A stretch of DNA of 64,000 nucleotides from Gammaproteobacteria bacterium. GTDB lineage: Bacteria > Pseudomonadota > Gammaproteobacteria > UBA5861. The stretch covers positions 28,175-92,174 of the forward strand of contig JAKSCV010000093.1 in NCBI GenBank assembly GCA_022360445.1. Reading direction: 5' to 3'. Every line of letters begins with the position of its first letter. Position 1 is the first letter of the stretch. The translations under genes and the position numbers were made by a program. The notes beneath the pieces were generated by a model. The model was not told where the DNA came from and made no database searches. It worked only from the letters and a program-made list of their open reading frames with translations. Positions 46,775-55,733 of this stretch are shown here, piece after piece.

Positions 46775-47380
46775 ATGAGTGTTTTAGTCGGCCGAAAAGC
46801 GCCCGATTTTACTGCCGCAGCCGTACTGGGTGATGGTTCCATCGTCGATGAATTGACTTTCTCAGAAGCGGTAAAAGGCAAGTACTCTGTAATCTTTTTC
46901 TACCCGCTTGACTTCACTTTTGTCTGCCCTTCAGAGCTGCTGGCATTTGACCACCGCCTGGAGGCATTCAAAAAGCGCAATGTTGAAGTGATTGGCATTT
47001 CAATCGATTCTCAGTTTACGCATAATGCGTGGCGTAACACACCAACCAGTGAGGGCGGCATTGGCCCTGTTGGCTATACTTTAGTGGCCGACACAACTCA
47101 GCAGATTTGTAAAGACTATGACGTCCAGATGCCCAGTGGTGGTGTTGCGTTCCGGGGATCATTTTTGATTGATAAAGACGGTATTGTTCGGCACCAAGTA
47201 GTCAACGATTTACCGTTGGGACGAAATGTCGATGAGATGATTCGAATGGTGGATGCACTGCAGTTCCACGAAGAGCATGGTGAAGTTTGTCCGGCGGGCT
47301 GGAACCAAGGTGACTCTGGCATGAAAGATACACCAGCAGGTGTAGCCGATTATCTCAGCAAAAACGCTGACAAGCTTTAA
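46775..47380 (+). CDS. Typical 2-Cys peroxiredoxin (AhpC/Prx1 type)
   Basis: A 201-residue thiol peroxidase. The peroxidatic Cys51 is in DFTFVCPSE and the resolving Cys in GEVCPAGW near residue 171. It reduces hydrogen peroxide and organic hydroperoxides, recycled by thioredoxin or AhpF. GGIG is present but the C-terminal YF motif of overoxidation-sensitive forms is not, which suggests a robust enzyme. AAAGGAG precedes the ATG. No ahpF is adjacent. Confidence 0.95.
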   Translation: MSVLVGRKAPDFTAAAVLGDGSIVDELTFSEAVKGKYSVIFFYPLDFTFVCPSELLAFDHRLEAFKKRNVEVIGISIDSQFTHNAWRNTPTSEGGIGPVGYTLVADTTQQICKDYDVQMPSGGVAFRGSFLIDKDGIVRHQVVNDLPLGRNVDEMIRMVDALQFHEEHGEVCPAGWNQGDSGMKDTPAGVADYLSKNADKL

Positions 47381-47396
47381 CCTAGGCATGCACCTT

Positions 47397-47426
47397 AAAA
47401 AGGCCTGTTAAAACAGGCCTTTTTTG
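47397..47426. terminator. Bidirectional terminator after the peroxiredoxin gene
   Basis: AAAAAGGCCTGT (47397-47408) and ACAGGCCTTTTT (47413-47424) form a 12-bp perfect stem with a 4-base loop, with a T-run on the plus strand and, by symmetry, one on the minus strand. It sits between two convergent genes. Confidence 0.88.
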
Positions 47427-47445
47427 CTCAGCACATAATCATTAA

Positions 47446-47877
47446 TCAGTGCAGTGTGATATCAGGCCCCAATGAGTCCGCCTCTTCGTACTCGACTTCC
47501 GGCTCAGGTGAGGCATGGTGAGAGACAATCTTCCAGCTGCCTTTTACTTTGCGATAAATATTCGTCACTAGCATCACACCAATCAGCTTTTCGCCCATCT
47601 TGATTTCTTCCCTCACCAAGTGAACACTTAAATGTGCATTACGAACTTTACGAACGTCTGTCGTCTTAATACGGGAGTACATTTGGTTTTCCAAAACGAG
47701 CCGCCAACCTTCCCGCACCATCTCATAGCCATCTAAACGGGGAATGCCGGGATGAATACAAGTAGATTCTTCGCTATCCAACCAAACATTCATCATACGT
47801 TGAAGATCACAGCTCTCGAATGCATTATAAAACTCTTCTTCAGCATCTTCAGGCGTTTGCAATACAGTTTGACTCAT
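47446..47877 (-). CDS. NTF2-like/SnoaL-like domain protein
   Basis: A 143-residue cytosolic protein with a single NTF2-like cone fold: an N-terminal helix (AEEEFYNAFESCDLQRMMNVW), CIHPG and GYEMVREGWRL, then strands ending in WKIVSHHAS. This matches the YybH/DUF4440-type group of small proteins, usually without a known reaction. It is divergent from the secreted protein gene at 47956. Confidence 0.78.
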   Translation of the reverse strand: MSQTVLQTPEDAEEEFYNAFESCDLQRMMNVWLDSEESTCIHPGIPRLDGYEMVREGWRLVLENQMYSRIKTTDVRKVRNAHLSVHLVREEIKMGEKLIGVMLVTNIYRKVKGSWKIVSHHASPEPEVEYEEADSLGPDITLH

Positions 47878-47955
47878 ATAAGGTTCTCAATTTGGGCGCT
47901 TCATCCCAGTTTTTTTGGGTCCAGTAAAACCTTTCCTGAAGGATGGCATAGCGGT

Positions 47956-48612
47956 ATGGCAATTTGTTTTCAACCAGCTCGTCTGGTTTGCAAGGTGGCC
48001 TGCTCACTAGCGCTTTTCTGCCTCACGACACTGACTGCCTCGGCGAATACGATTGTATTTACAGTATGCCATGAATACGGATGCAATGAAGAGACAGAGG
48101 TTTATTTTCCTCTCGCCTCATGGCAGGAAATCACTTCACTTTTGCTCGAAAAACCTGAGTCGCCTCGCAGTGAACGCGAACACATCGCACGAGTCATCGC
48201 GGGTATTGAAAAACAGGTAGGTCCCCTAACGGGTACTCAAGATGACAGGGCTGGCAACTACGCAGATACACCCAATGGGCAAATGGACTGCATTGATGAG
48301 TCAACAAATACAACAACCTATCTGACACTACTTGAACAAAATGGCTTACTTCGTTGGCACAAGGTATCTGAACGGGTTCGACGAATGCCTTGGTTCATTT
48401 TTCAACACTGGACAGCGGTAATCACTGAGCTCAAAACAGGAAAAGCGTTTGCCGTGGACTCATGGTACTTACCAAATGGTAAACAACCCTACATACAAGC
48501 GCTGGATTCGTGGTACAAAAAAAACCCTTTACCATACAATCCTGATGCAGCATCTCACCAAAGCAGTAGACCTATTTTACAACAACTACTCAATGAAGCC
48601 CCTTCCTTGTAA
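47956..48612 (+). CDS. Secreted protein of unknown function
   Basis: A 218-residue protein with a signal peptide ending near SANT (~residue 31). The mature part opens with VFTVCHEYGC, a closely spaced Cys pair, has an EREHIARVIAGIEKQVG helix and CIDESTNTTTYLTLLEQNG, then FQHWTAVITE and FAVDSWYLPNG. The regularly placed His, Asp and Cys residues suggest a small enzyme, but I do not recognise the family. The frame extends upstream to 47752, overlapping the opposing gene; ATG 47956 is chosen as it begins the signal peptide. It converges with the PEP-CTERM gene, overlapping by 23 bases. Confidence 0.7.
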   Translation: MAICFQPARLVCKVACSLALFCLTTLTASANTIVFTVCHEYGCNEETEVYFPLASWQEITSLLLEKPESPRSEREHIARVIAGIEKQVGPLTGTQDDRAGNYADTPNGQMDCIDESTNTTTYLTLLEQNGLLRWHKVSERVRRMPWFIFQHWTAVITELKTGKAFAVDSWYLPNGKQPYIQALDSWYKKNPLPYNPDAASHQSSRPILQQLLNEAPSL

Positions 48613-49198
48613 AGGGCAGTAAACAACGCCCCAAAACCACAAGCAAACCGGCCATCAATAACCAAGCAGATGAGGGCTCAGGCACTTCAACAGAGGGGCT
48701 ATCATCACCCAGACGGCCACTGGCACTCAATGTAGAGCCTAGTAACAGCAAATCACCTCGGATACTTGTCACCACGATATCGAGTATTCCAAACGTACTC
48801 AAGTCATCAGTTGAATTAATAAACCCTTGGATGCTCACTAACTCTTGCCATTGTGATGGCCAGCGGCCACCAATTTCGACACTTGGCACCTCTGTACCAC
48901 CCAAGCCAACCACATCCACACTCACAAACTCAGAACGATACCCAGCATCGGATGGGTCAGTATCATCGCCATCATCTGAAAATAAAACATCCAACTCGTA
49001 GGCAGTGACAAGATCAATACCGGGCCGATAACCGGCTGTTGAAAGATCATGTTGAAAGCTGATCACTTCTCCTGTGGTGAAGTAATGGCCTGAACCACTT
49101 GCAGACCAGGTGTCCTGCCAAGAAACCGGGATCGCCAAAGCACCGATTGGCGTTAAAAAACTAAAAATAAAACCGAGCAAAATAAATTGGCGCATCAT
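48590..49198 (-). CDS. PEP-CTERM sorting domain protein
   Basis: A 202-residue exported protein with an N-terminal signal peptide (to about residue 22) and a C-terminal PEP-CTERM signal: VEVPEPSSAW, a membrane helix, then RKGLH. Exosortase cleaves at this signal and the products usually go to the cell surface or matrix. The body is short and low in Cys with a beta-rich pattern. No exosortase, glycosyltransferase or other polysaccharide gene lies nearby, so the machinery must be elsewhere. Confidence 0.9.
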   Translation of the reverse strand: MMRQFILLGFIFSFLTPIGALAIPVSWQDTWSASGSGHYFTTGEVISFQHDLSTAGYRPGIDLVTAYELDVLFSDDGDDTDPSDAGYRSEFVSVDVVGLGGTEVPSVEIGGRWPSQWQELVSIQGFINSTDDLSTFGILDIVVTSIRGDLLLLGSTLSASGRLGDDSPSVEVPEPSSAWLLMAGLLVVLGRCLLPFTRKGLH

Positions 49199-49451
49199 TG
49201 AATTTTCCTTTCTTTATTATTTTTCAAGCCAAAGTATACTCACATCACATTCTTTTCCCAAAAAATAGCAAAATGACTGACTTAAACCATATACAAACGT
49301 GCAGCTTTCATTTTGAGGTCAATAATGCTTAAGGTTAGAATGCGAGGTTCGGGATGGAATTTACTATTAGATTTTTGAATTATTTTAATTAAAGTTTGGA
49401 ACTGCACCGAATTTGCAAACCCACTTATCCAACGAAAGAAGGTAGCAAATC

Positions 49452-51233
49452 TTGAAACCAACAGATACGACTTCTCCGAGTTACTACCACAAAATAGTCG
49501 ACTGCCAATGGGCGTGTCCTGCGCATACGCCTGTTCCTGAGTACATTCGCCTGATTGCAGCCGGCCGTTACACAGATGCTTACATGATCAATTGGAAGTC
49601 CAATGTCTTTCCAGGCATTCTTGGACGGGTCTGTGACCGCCCCTGTGAACCGGCATGCCGGCGCGGGCGCGTTGAAAAAGAACCCGTTGCAATCTGTCGC
49701 TTAAAGCGTGTTGCTGCAGACTACAAAACAGATATTGTGGATCGTTTACCAGCCATTCCAGCAGAGAAAAACGGCAAACGTGTCGCTCTGATTGGTGCTG
49801 GCCCCGCCTCTTTGACAGTCGCCAGAGACTTGGCCCCACTGGGCTATGAACTGGTTGTGATCGATAAGGAAACAGCAGGCGGCGGTATGATGCGCACGCA
49901 AATCCCAGGCTTTCGGTTACCGGAATCCGTGCTGGACGAAGAAATCAGCTACATCCTCAACATGGGTGTCGAAGCACGATTCGGCGTTACCATTGAAAGT
50001 ATGAAAACCCTGATTGACGATAACAGCTTTGATGCGATCTTTGTGGGCACGGGCGCACCCCGTGGACGAGATCTCAATATACCCGGCCGGCACGAGGCAG
50101 ATCGCTTCATCAATATTGGCATCGAATGGCTCGAAAGCGTGTCATTTGGCCATACGGAATCTATCGAAGAGCGCGTCGTTGTACTCGGTGGCGGTAACAC
50201 AGCCATGGATTGCTGCCGCACAGCCAGGCGTCTGGGTGGCAAGGATGTCAAAGTAGTCGTCAGAAGCCCCTTCGCTGACATGAAAGCCTCTCCTTGGGAA
50301 AAAGAAGACGCCGTCCGTGAAGACATCCCAATCATTGACAACCATGTCCCCAAAGAATTTGTTCACGACAACGGCAAGCTCACCGCCATTCTATTTGAAA
50401 AAGTCGAGGCTCACTACGATGAGAAAGGCCGACGTAGCTTGATACCGACAGGTGAACCCTTGGTCAAAATAGATTGTGACCGCGTCTTAATTGCCGTTGG
50501 GCAAGAAAACGCCTTTCCCTGGATCGAAAAAGATATTGGGATTAATTTCGACGAGTACAACATGCCCATCGTCGATACAACCACCTTCCAATCCACACTA
50601 CCTAAAGTCTTTTTTGGTGGAGATGCTGCGTTTGGCCCTAAAAATATCATTACCGCCGTCGCGCATGGCCACGAAGCGGCACTGTCCATCGATCTTTTCT
50701 GTCAAGCTCAGGACGTCAACCAGCGGCCCGCTCAGAACATTCATTTATCCAGCCAAAAAATGGGCATTCATGACTGGAGCTACGACAGCGAAATCTCGGA
50801 AGACTTGCGCTTTGCCGTGCCACATGTCGAAAAACAAAAAGCACTGGAAAACGCATCACTTGAAGTGGAACTGGGGTTTGACGAGCAACTCGCTTTCCAA
50901 GAGGCCCAACGCTGCCTCAACTGTGATGTCCAAACTGTCTTCTCAGAGCCCAAATGTATCGAGTGCGATGCCTGTGTCGATATCTGCCCCACAGACTGCA
51001 TCAACTTTTTCCACCTCGATGAGGATAAAGCATTGCGCACGCAATTACGTGTCCCGGCAAAGGATGACACACAAGATGTCCTACTCTCAGACACCCTACC
51101 CACAGGAAAAGTCATGGCTAAAGATGAAGATGTCTGCCTCCACTGTGGCCTATGTGCAGAGCGCTGCCCGACAGGTGCCTGGGATATGCAAAAATTCGTA
51201 ATTGATTTACCCGTGGCAGGAGAGAGGGGATGA
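49452..51233 (+). CDS. GltD-like NAD(P)H oxidoreductase fused to a 2x[4Fe-4S] ferredoxin domain
   Basis: A 593-residue flavoprotein-ferredoxin fusion. The N-terminal Cys cluster (CQWACPAH ... CDRPCEPACRRG) binds [4Fe-4S] as in the glutamate synthase small subunit; LIGAGPASL binds FAD and VVLGGGNTAMDCC binds NAD(P). The last ~110 residues carry two ferredoxin motifs, CIECDACVDICP and CLHCGLCAERCP. It should pass electrons between NAD(P)H and the 2-oxoacid oxidoreductase encoded by the next two genes. It starts at TTG 49452, needed to include the Cys cluster, with AAGG upstream, and overlaps the next gene by four bases. Confidence 0.88.
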   Translation: MKPTDTTSPSYYHKIVDCQWACPAHTPVPEYIRLIAAGRYTDAYMINWKSNVFPGILGRVCDRPCEPACRRGRVEKEPVAICRLKRVAADYKTDIVDRLPAIPAEKNGKRVALIGAGPASLTVARDLAPLGYELVVIDKETAGGGMMRTQIPGFRLPESVLDEEISYILNMGVEARFGVTIESMKTLIDDNSFDAIFVGTGAPRGRDLNIPGRHEADRFINIGIEWLESVSFGHTESIEERVVVLGGGNTAMDCCRTARRLGGKDVKVVVRSPFADMKASPWEKEDAVREDIPIIDNHVPKEFVHDNGKLTAILFEKVEAHYDEKGRRSLIPTGEPLVKIDCDRVLIAVGQENAFPWIEKDIGINFDEYNMPIVDTTTFQSTLPKVFFGGDAAFGPKNIITAVAHGHEAALSIDLFCQAQDVNQRPAQNIHLSSQKMGIHDWSYDSEISEDLRFAVPHVEKQKALENASLEVELGFDEQLAFQEAQRCLNCDVQTVFSEPKCIECDACVDICPTDCINFFHLDEDKALRTQLRVPAKDDTQDVLLSDTLPTGKVMAKDEDVCLHCGLCAERCPTGAWDMQKFVIDLPVAGERG

Positions 51234-53068
51234 AGCAGCTCGAAGCCGTCAATGACTTTGTCATCAAATTCGCCAACATTAATGGATCCGGATCGGCAAG
51301 CGCCAACCTGATGTTCGCAAAGTCCATTTTTCGCATGGGTGTACCGGTAAGTCCCCGAAACATTTTCCCTTCCAACATCCAAGGGCTGCCCACCTGGTAC
51401 GAAGTCCGTATCAACGAAAAAGGCTATCTCGGTGCCCGCGACGGTGTTGACTTCATGGTTGCCATGAACTCTGAAAGCATGGCCGCCGATATTGCCAGCA
51501 TTGAACCTGGCGGGTATTTGCTCTACGACTCCACCCGAGAGCTACCCCGGCATATGCACCGAGATGACATTACCCTCTTTGGCGTCCCCCTCACAGAAAT
51601 GTGTAACCGGGAATACAATGACCCTCGCCAGCGACAACTATTTAAAAACATCATCTATGTAGGCGCACTAGCGGCCCTGCTGGACATGGACACTGCCGTC
51701 ATCAACGACGTCATCAACGAGCAGTTTAAAGGCAAGGAAAAGCTGGTTATTCCGAATATTCATGCCTTAGATATGGGCCGTGACTATGCGCTGGAGCACT
51801 TCAATTGCCCCATAGGACTCACCGTAAAGCGTAGTGACCAAGTCGGCGACAAAATTTTTATTGATGGCAACAGTGCAGCCGCTTTAGGGTGCGTTTATGG
51901 CGGGGCAACATTCGCCAGTTGGTACCCGATTACGCCTTCCTCATCTCTTGCAGAGGCATTCGGCAGCTACTGTGAAAAATACCGCGTAGAATCCGAAACC
52001 GACAAAAAACGATACGCCATGCTACAAGCGGAAGACGAACTGGCGGCTATTGGCATGGTCATTGGCGCCGGCTGGAATGGTTCTCGCGCCTTTACCGCAA
52101 CTTCAGGTCCGGGTATATCCTTGATGAGCGAATTCCTGGGGTTGGCCTATTTTGCAGAAATCCCATCCGTTATTTTTGACGTGCAACGGACAGGCCCTTC
52201 CACAGGCATGCCGACTCGCAACCAGCAGTCCGATATTCTAGCCTGCGCTTATGCGTCGCATGGTGATACAAAACACCTGTTGCTGATCCCTAATGACCCG
52301 TTTGAGTGCTTCGAGCTATCTGCACAAGCCTTTGACCTGGCTGATCATTTTCAAACACCCGTCATTGTTATTTCTGATCTCGACATTGGCATGAACGATC
52401 ACATTACCCAACCATTCGAATGGGATGATACTCGCCGTTACAATCGAGGAAAAATCATGACCCAGGAAGACCTGGACGCTGGCCGGGACTTTGGCCGCTA
52501 CCTTGACGTGGATGGCGATGGTGTTTGTTATCGAACCTATCCTGGCACTCACCCGGAACGCGGCAGCTTCTTTACACGTGGCACTTCTCGTGACCCCTAT
52601 GCACGCTATACCGAAGATGGGAAAATCTACGCGGAAAACATGCGTAGATTAGACCTCAAGTTTGAAACAGCGGCCCGTGCCCTGCCAGGGCCCGTCACCC
52701 ACATGGCCTCTGAAGAGACGGATCTGGCCGTTATTTACTATGGCTCAACAAGTCATGCCATGCAGGAATCACTCGATCAATTGGCTGATCACGGGCTCAC
52801 TTTAAATGCCATGCGCTTGCGGGCATTCCCTTTCTCACCAGACGTCAAAGACTTCATCGACCAACACAGCTCGATTATTGTCGTAGAACAAAACAGAGAC
52901 GCACAAATGCGCACGCTGCTGATTAATGAACTGGAAACTTTGCCTGAAAAACTCATGCCGGTGACCTACTTTGAAGGCTCACCCATTACAGCCAAATATA
53001 TCACTGCTGAAGTGCTTAAACGACTCTCACCGAATAAAGTTACCCCGCTCAGAGGTGCTCAGAAATGA
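51230..53068 (+). CDS. 2-oxoacid:acceptor oxidoreductase, alpha (gamma-alpha fused) subunit
   Basis: A 612-residue subunit of the KorA type. Residues ~1-185 form the gamma domain (VIKFANINGSGSASANLMF, PSNIQGLPTWYE), followed by the pyrimidine-binding alpha domain with PITPSSSLAEAF, AEDELAAIGMVIGAGW and TSGPGISLMSEFLGLA, and the C-terminal domain II. These enzymes oxidise 2-oxoacids to acyl-CoA, using TPP bound with the beta subunit. Substrate is probably 2-oxoglutarate or pyruvate by analogy; not proven. It overlaps both neighbours by four bases. Confidence 0.9.
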   Translation: MKQLEAVNDFVIKFANINGSGSASANLMFAKSIFRMGVPVSPRNIFPSNIQGLPTWYEVRINEKGYLGARDGVDFMVAMNSESMAADIASIEPGGYLLYDSTRELPRHMHRDDITLFGVPLTEMCNREYNDPRQRQLFKNIIYVGALAALLDMDTAVINDVINEQFKGKEKLVIPNIHALDMGRDYALEHFNCPIGLTVKRSDQVGDKIFIDGNSAAALGCVYGGATFASWYPITPSSSLAEAFGSYCEKYRVESETDKKRYAMLQAEDELAAIGMVIGAGWNGSRAFTATSGPGISLMSEFLGLAYFAEIPSVIFDVQRTGPSTGMPTRNQQSDILACAYASHGDTKHLLLIPNDPFECFELSAQAFDLADHFQTPVIVISDLDIGMNDHITQPFEWDDTRRYNRGKIMTQEDLDAGRDFGRYLDVDGDGVCYRTYPGTHPERGSFFTRGTSRDPYARYTEDGKIYAENMRRLDLKFETAARALPGPVTHMASEETDLAVIYYGSTSHAMQESLDQLADHGLTLNAMRLRAFPFSPDVKDFIDQHSSIIVVEQNRDAQMRTLLINELETLPEKLMPVTYFEGSPITAKYITAEVLKRLSPNKVTPLRGAQK

Positions 53069-54120
53069 CGTACGTAATTAAACCCAGGGCTTACCACCCC
53101 AACTTACCCAAAAATGAATTGGGGCTCACCCGTCGGGATTACGAAGGCGCTGTGTCCACACTGTGCGCAGGATGCGGGCATGACTCCATCAGTGCAGGTA
53201 TTATTCAGGCCTGCTTCGAACTGAACCTGCCAGCCCACCGCATCGCAAAGCTCTCAGGTATTGGCTGCTCTTCGAAAACACCCACTTACTTTCTCGGCAA
53301 ATCCCACGGATTTAACAGCGTGCATGGCCGCATGCCCTCTGTACTCACTGGCGCAAATATGGCCAACAGGGACCTGGTTTATATTGGCGTGTCCGGTGAT
53401 GGCGACTCTGCATCGATCGGGCTAGGGCAGTTCGCCCACATTATGCGCCGAGGGGTGAATATGACCTACATTGTCGAAAACAACGGCGTCTACGGGTTGA
53501 CCAAAGGTCAATTCTCCGCAACGGCTGATACCGGGTCAAAAAGTAAAAAAGGTGTGGAAAATTTCGACTCATCCATTGACCTGGCAGCGATGGCCATTCA
53601 ACTTGGCGCTTCCTTTGTTGCACGCAGTTTTTCAGGAGATAAAGAACAACTGGTGCCTTTGCTAAAAGCGGCCATCAAACATCAAGGAGCTGCTTTTATA
53701 GATATTCTCTCTCCTTGCGTCACCTTTAATAATCACAAAGGCTCAACAAAAAGTTACGACTACATTCGAGAGCATAATGCGACGGTTGTAAAAGCGGACT
53801 TCATCCCTCATAAAGAAGAAATCACAACACGCTATGAAACGGGCTCCGTACAGGAAGTAACACTCCATGATGGCTCTTACATCCGGCTGAAAAAGCTTGA
53901 TGACAATTTTGATACCAGTAACCGTGCCGCCGCTTTGCAATACATCCAGGAGCACCAGGAAAAAGGAGAAATCGTTACTGGTCTCTTACACCTGAACCCA
54001 GAGTCAACGGACCTGCATCAAAACCTCTCCACCTGCGACAAACCTCTCAACGAGCTTCATGAAGAAGAGTTGTGCCCTGGCGAAGAGGTCCTCGCTTTGA
54101 TCAACAAAAGCATGCGTTGA
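53065..54120 (+). CDS. 2-oxoacid:acceptor oxidoreductase, beta subunit (TPP-binding)
   Basis: A 351-residue partner of the alpha subunit. It has CAGCGHDS, the iron-sulfur/TPP start, LSGIGCSSKTPTY, the TPP-Mg motif GDGDSASIGLGQF ... NNGVYGLTKGQ, and the closing FNNHKGSTKSYDYI segment typical of KorB-type enzymes. It holds TPP and probably one [4Fe-4S] cluster and, together with the alpha subunit and the GltD-ferredoxin fusion, makes a three-gene complex. No other subunits are present. Confidence 0.9.
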   Translation: MTYVIKPRAYHPNLPKNELGLTRRDYEGAVSTLCAGCGHDSISAGIIQACFELNLPAHRIAKLSGIGCSSKTPTYFLGKSHGFNSVHGRMPSVLTGANMANRDLVYIGVSGDGDSASIGLGQFAHIMRRGVNMTYIVENNGVYGLTKGQFSATADTGSKSKKGVENFDSSIDLAAMAIQLGASFVARSFSGDKEQLVPLLKAAIKHQGAAFIDILSPCVTFNNHKGSTKSYDYIREHNATVVKADFIPHKEEITTRYETGSVQEVTLHDGSYIRLKKLDDNFDTSNRAAALQYIQEHQEKGEIVTGLLHLNPESTDLHQNLSTCDKPLNELHEEELCPGEEVLALINKSMR

Positions 54121-54125
54121 GACAT

Positions 54126-54178
54126 ACGGACTCAGATGCAACCTGATTAACTGTTTTAGGTTGCATCTGGACATCCGT
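54126..54178 (+). terminator. Long hairpin after the 2-oxoacid oxidoreductase operon
   Basis: CAGATGCAACCT (54133-54144) and AGGTTGCATCTG (54158-54169) form a perfect 12-bp stem around 13 bases, with an outer ACGGA/TCCGT pair at 54126-54130 and 54174-54178. It begins five bases after the stop. No T-run follows, so termination or mRNA 3' protection are both possible. Confidence 0.6.
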
Positions 54179-54376
54179 TAATAAATGGAAAAACCACTTA
54201 TTAAACCTCCAATTTGGTATTGCTTTTTTCAAAAAAATATCTAGAATTGCTCCACCTTCGTTATCGATAGAGGTTTTATGTACTCCTAGCCCAAGCGTTT
54301 TTCACCAACCAGGAAAGGCGCGTAAGCATCACAATTTGTTTAACTGCCTTTTTGGTTTTTACAAGGAGAACGCGTA

Positions 54377-54877
54377 ATGGGTCTGTCCTCTACGCTTTCT
54401 GCACGTGAAGAAATACGTGTCGAGAAAAATACTGATCACTCACCTTGGCCGTCATCCTGCCAGCTCCGCACGACGGAAACGGGTCAACAGCCATTACCCC
54501 TTGACCACTTTATCGTTGAAGACGAGCATGTCTATGCTGGACGTCATCTGATCTTTGACTTCTGGGGCGCATCAAAGCTTGATGAAATCAGTCTCATGGA
54601 TACGGCATTGCGAGAATGTGTGGCTGTTTGCCATGCGACCTTGCTGCATATACATTTGCACCACTTCACCCCCAATGGCGGGGTTTCCGGCGTCGCCGTT
54701 CTGGCTGAGTCTCACATCAGTGTTCACACATGGCCCGAACTGAATTATGCCGCTTTTGATGTATTCATGTGCGGCGATGCCAAGCCTCACCTTTCGGTTC
54801 CTGTTTTGGAAAAAGCTTTTTCCCCAGAAAAAGTCGATATCAAAACACTTAAACGAGGACAGCTCAGTGGCCAATAG
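54377..54877 (+). CDS. speD: S-adenosylmethionine decarboxylase proenzyme
   Basis: A 166-residue pyruvoyl enzyme precursor of the short bacterial/archaeal type. Self-cleavage occurs before Ser112 in [12 protein letters not shown]; His117 and Cys132 (FMCGD) fill the processing and proton-donor positions. It makes decarboxylated SAM, the aminopropyl donor for spermidine. About 40 residues precede the domain core, longer than most short-type members. ACAAGGAG precedes the ATG. It starts the polyamine operon; its 3' end overlaps speE. Confidence 0.93.
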   Translation: MGLSSTLSAREEIRVEKNTDHSPWPSSCQLRTTETGQQPLPLDHFIVEDEHVYAGRHLIFDFWGASKLDEISLMDTALRECVAVCHATLLHIHLHHFTPNGGVSGVAVLAESHISVHTWPELNYAAFDVFMCGDAKPHLSVPVLEKAFSPEKVDIKTLKRGQLSGQ

Positions 54878-55733
54878 AGTCTGGACAGAAACTCTGTACG
54901 ATGCCTACGGCCAGAGTTTTAATATTGACCGAATTTTTTTCGAGTCAAAGACAGAGCATCAGCATTTACTCATTTTTCACAACGCCAAGTTTGGACGAGT
55001 GATAGCGCTCGATGGGGTCGTGCAGACCACGGAAAAAGACGAATTTATCTACCACGAAATGCTCACACACCTGCCTTTACTGGCACATAATGCCGCTCAA
55101 AAAGTCTTGGTCATTGGCGGAGGAGATGGCGGCATCGCCCGTGAACTGTGCAAGCATACGGCGCTGGAGACCATCCACCAGGTAGAAATTGACCAAGCGG
55201 TCGTTGATATGGCCAAAGAATTTTTGCCCAATCACAGCGCCGGCGCATTTGATGATCCTCGTTTTCACCTACTCATCGCAGATGGCAATGATTTCATCCG
55301 CCAAACAGAAGAGCGCTATGACATCATTATTGTCGACTCAACAGACCCCATCGGCCCGGGCGGCTCCTTATTCACAACGTCATTCTATGCAGGCTGCCAT
55401 CGCTGCTTGAACCCGGGTGGCATTCTGGTCACGCAAAACGGCGTCCCCTTTTTCCAGTTAGACGAATGCCTTTCCTCTGGCAAAGCCTTTTCACAGCTCT
55501 TCTCAGACTGGTCATTCTACAGTGCGGCTATTCCCACTTACACTGGCGGGATTATGGCATTTGGATGGGCAACCGATGCGGCAGAACTCCGGGCCGTTGA
55601 TAAAGCCACCCTTCAGGCTCGTTTTAATGCCCGTCAAATCGAAACGCGCTACTACAACCCTGATATCCACCTAGCCAGCTTTGCACTGCCCCAATATTTG
55701 CAAAAGGCACTCGGCCAGATAGCGGACGCATGA
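54867..55733 (+). CDS. speE: Spermidine synthase
   Basis: A 288-residue aminopropyltransferase that joins decarboxylated SAM and putrescine. [12 protein letters not shown] binds the donor; [19 protein letters not shown] and [10 protein letters not shown] line the active site. GTG 54867 is chosen as GAGG lies eight bases upstream and the conserved WTETLYD start follows soon after; the frame is open back to 54747 inside speD. It overlaps speD by 11 bases and the decarboxylase by four. Confidence 0.95.
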   Translation: MANRVWTETLYDAYGQSFNIDRIFFESKTEHQHLLIFHNAKFGRVIALDGVVQTTEKDEFIYHEMLTHLPLLAHNAAQKVLVIGGGDGGIARELCKHTALETIHQVEIDQAVVDMAKEFLPNHSAGAFDDPRFHLLIADGNDFIRQTEERYDIIIVDSTDPIGPGGSLFTTSFYAGCHRCLNPGGILVTQNGVPFFQLDECLSSGKAFSQLFSDWSFYSAAIPTYTGGIMAFGWATDAAELRAVDKATLQARFNARQIETRYYNPDIHLASFALPQYLQKALGQIADA

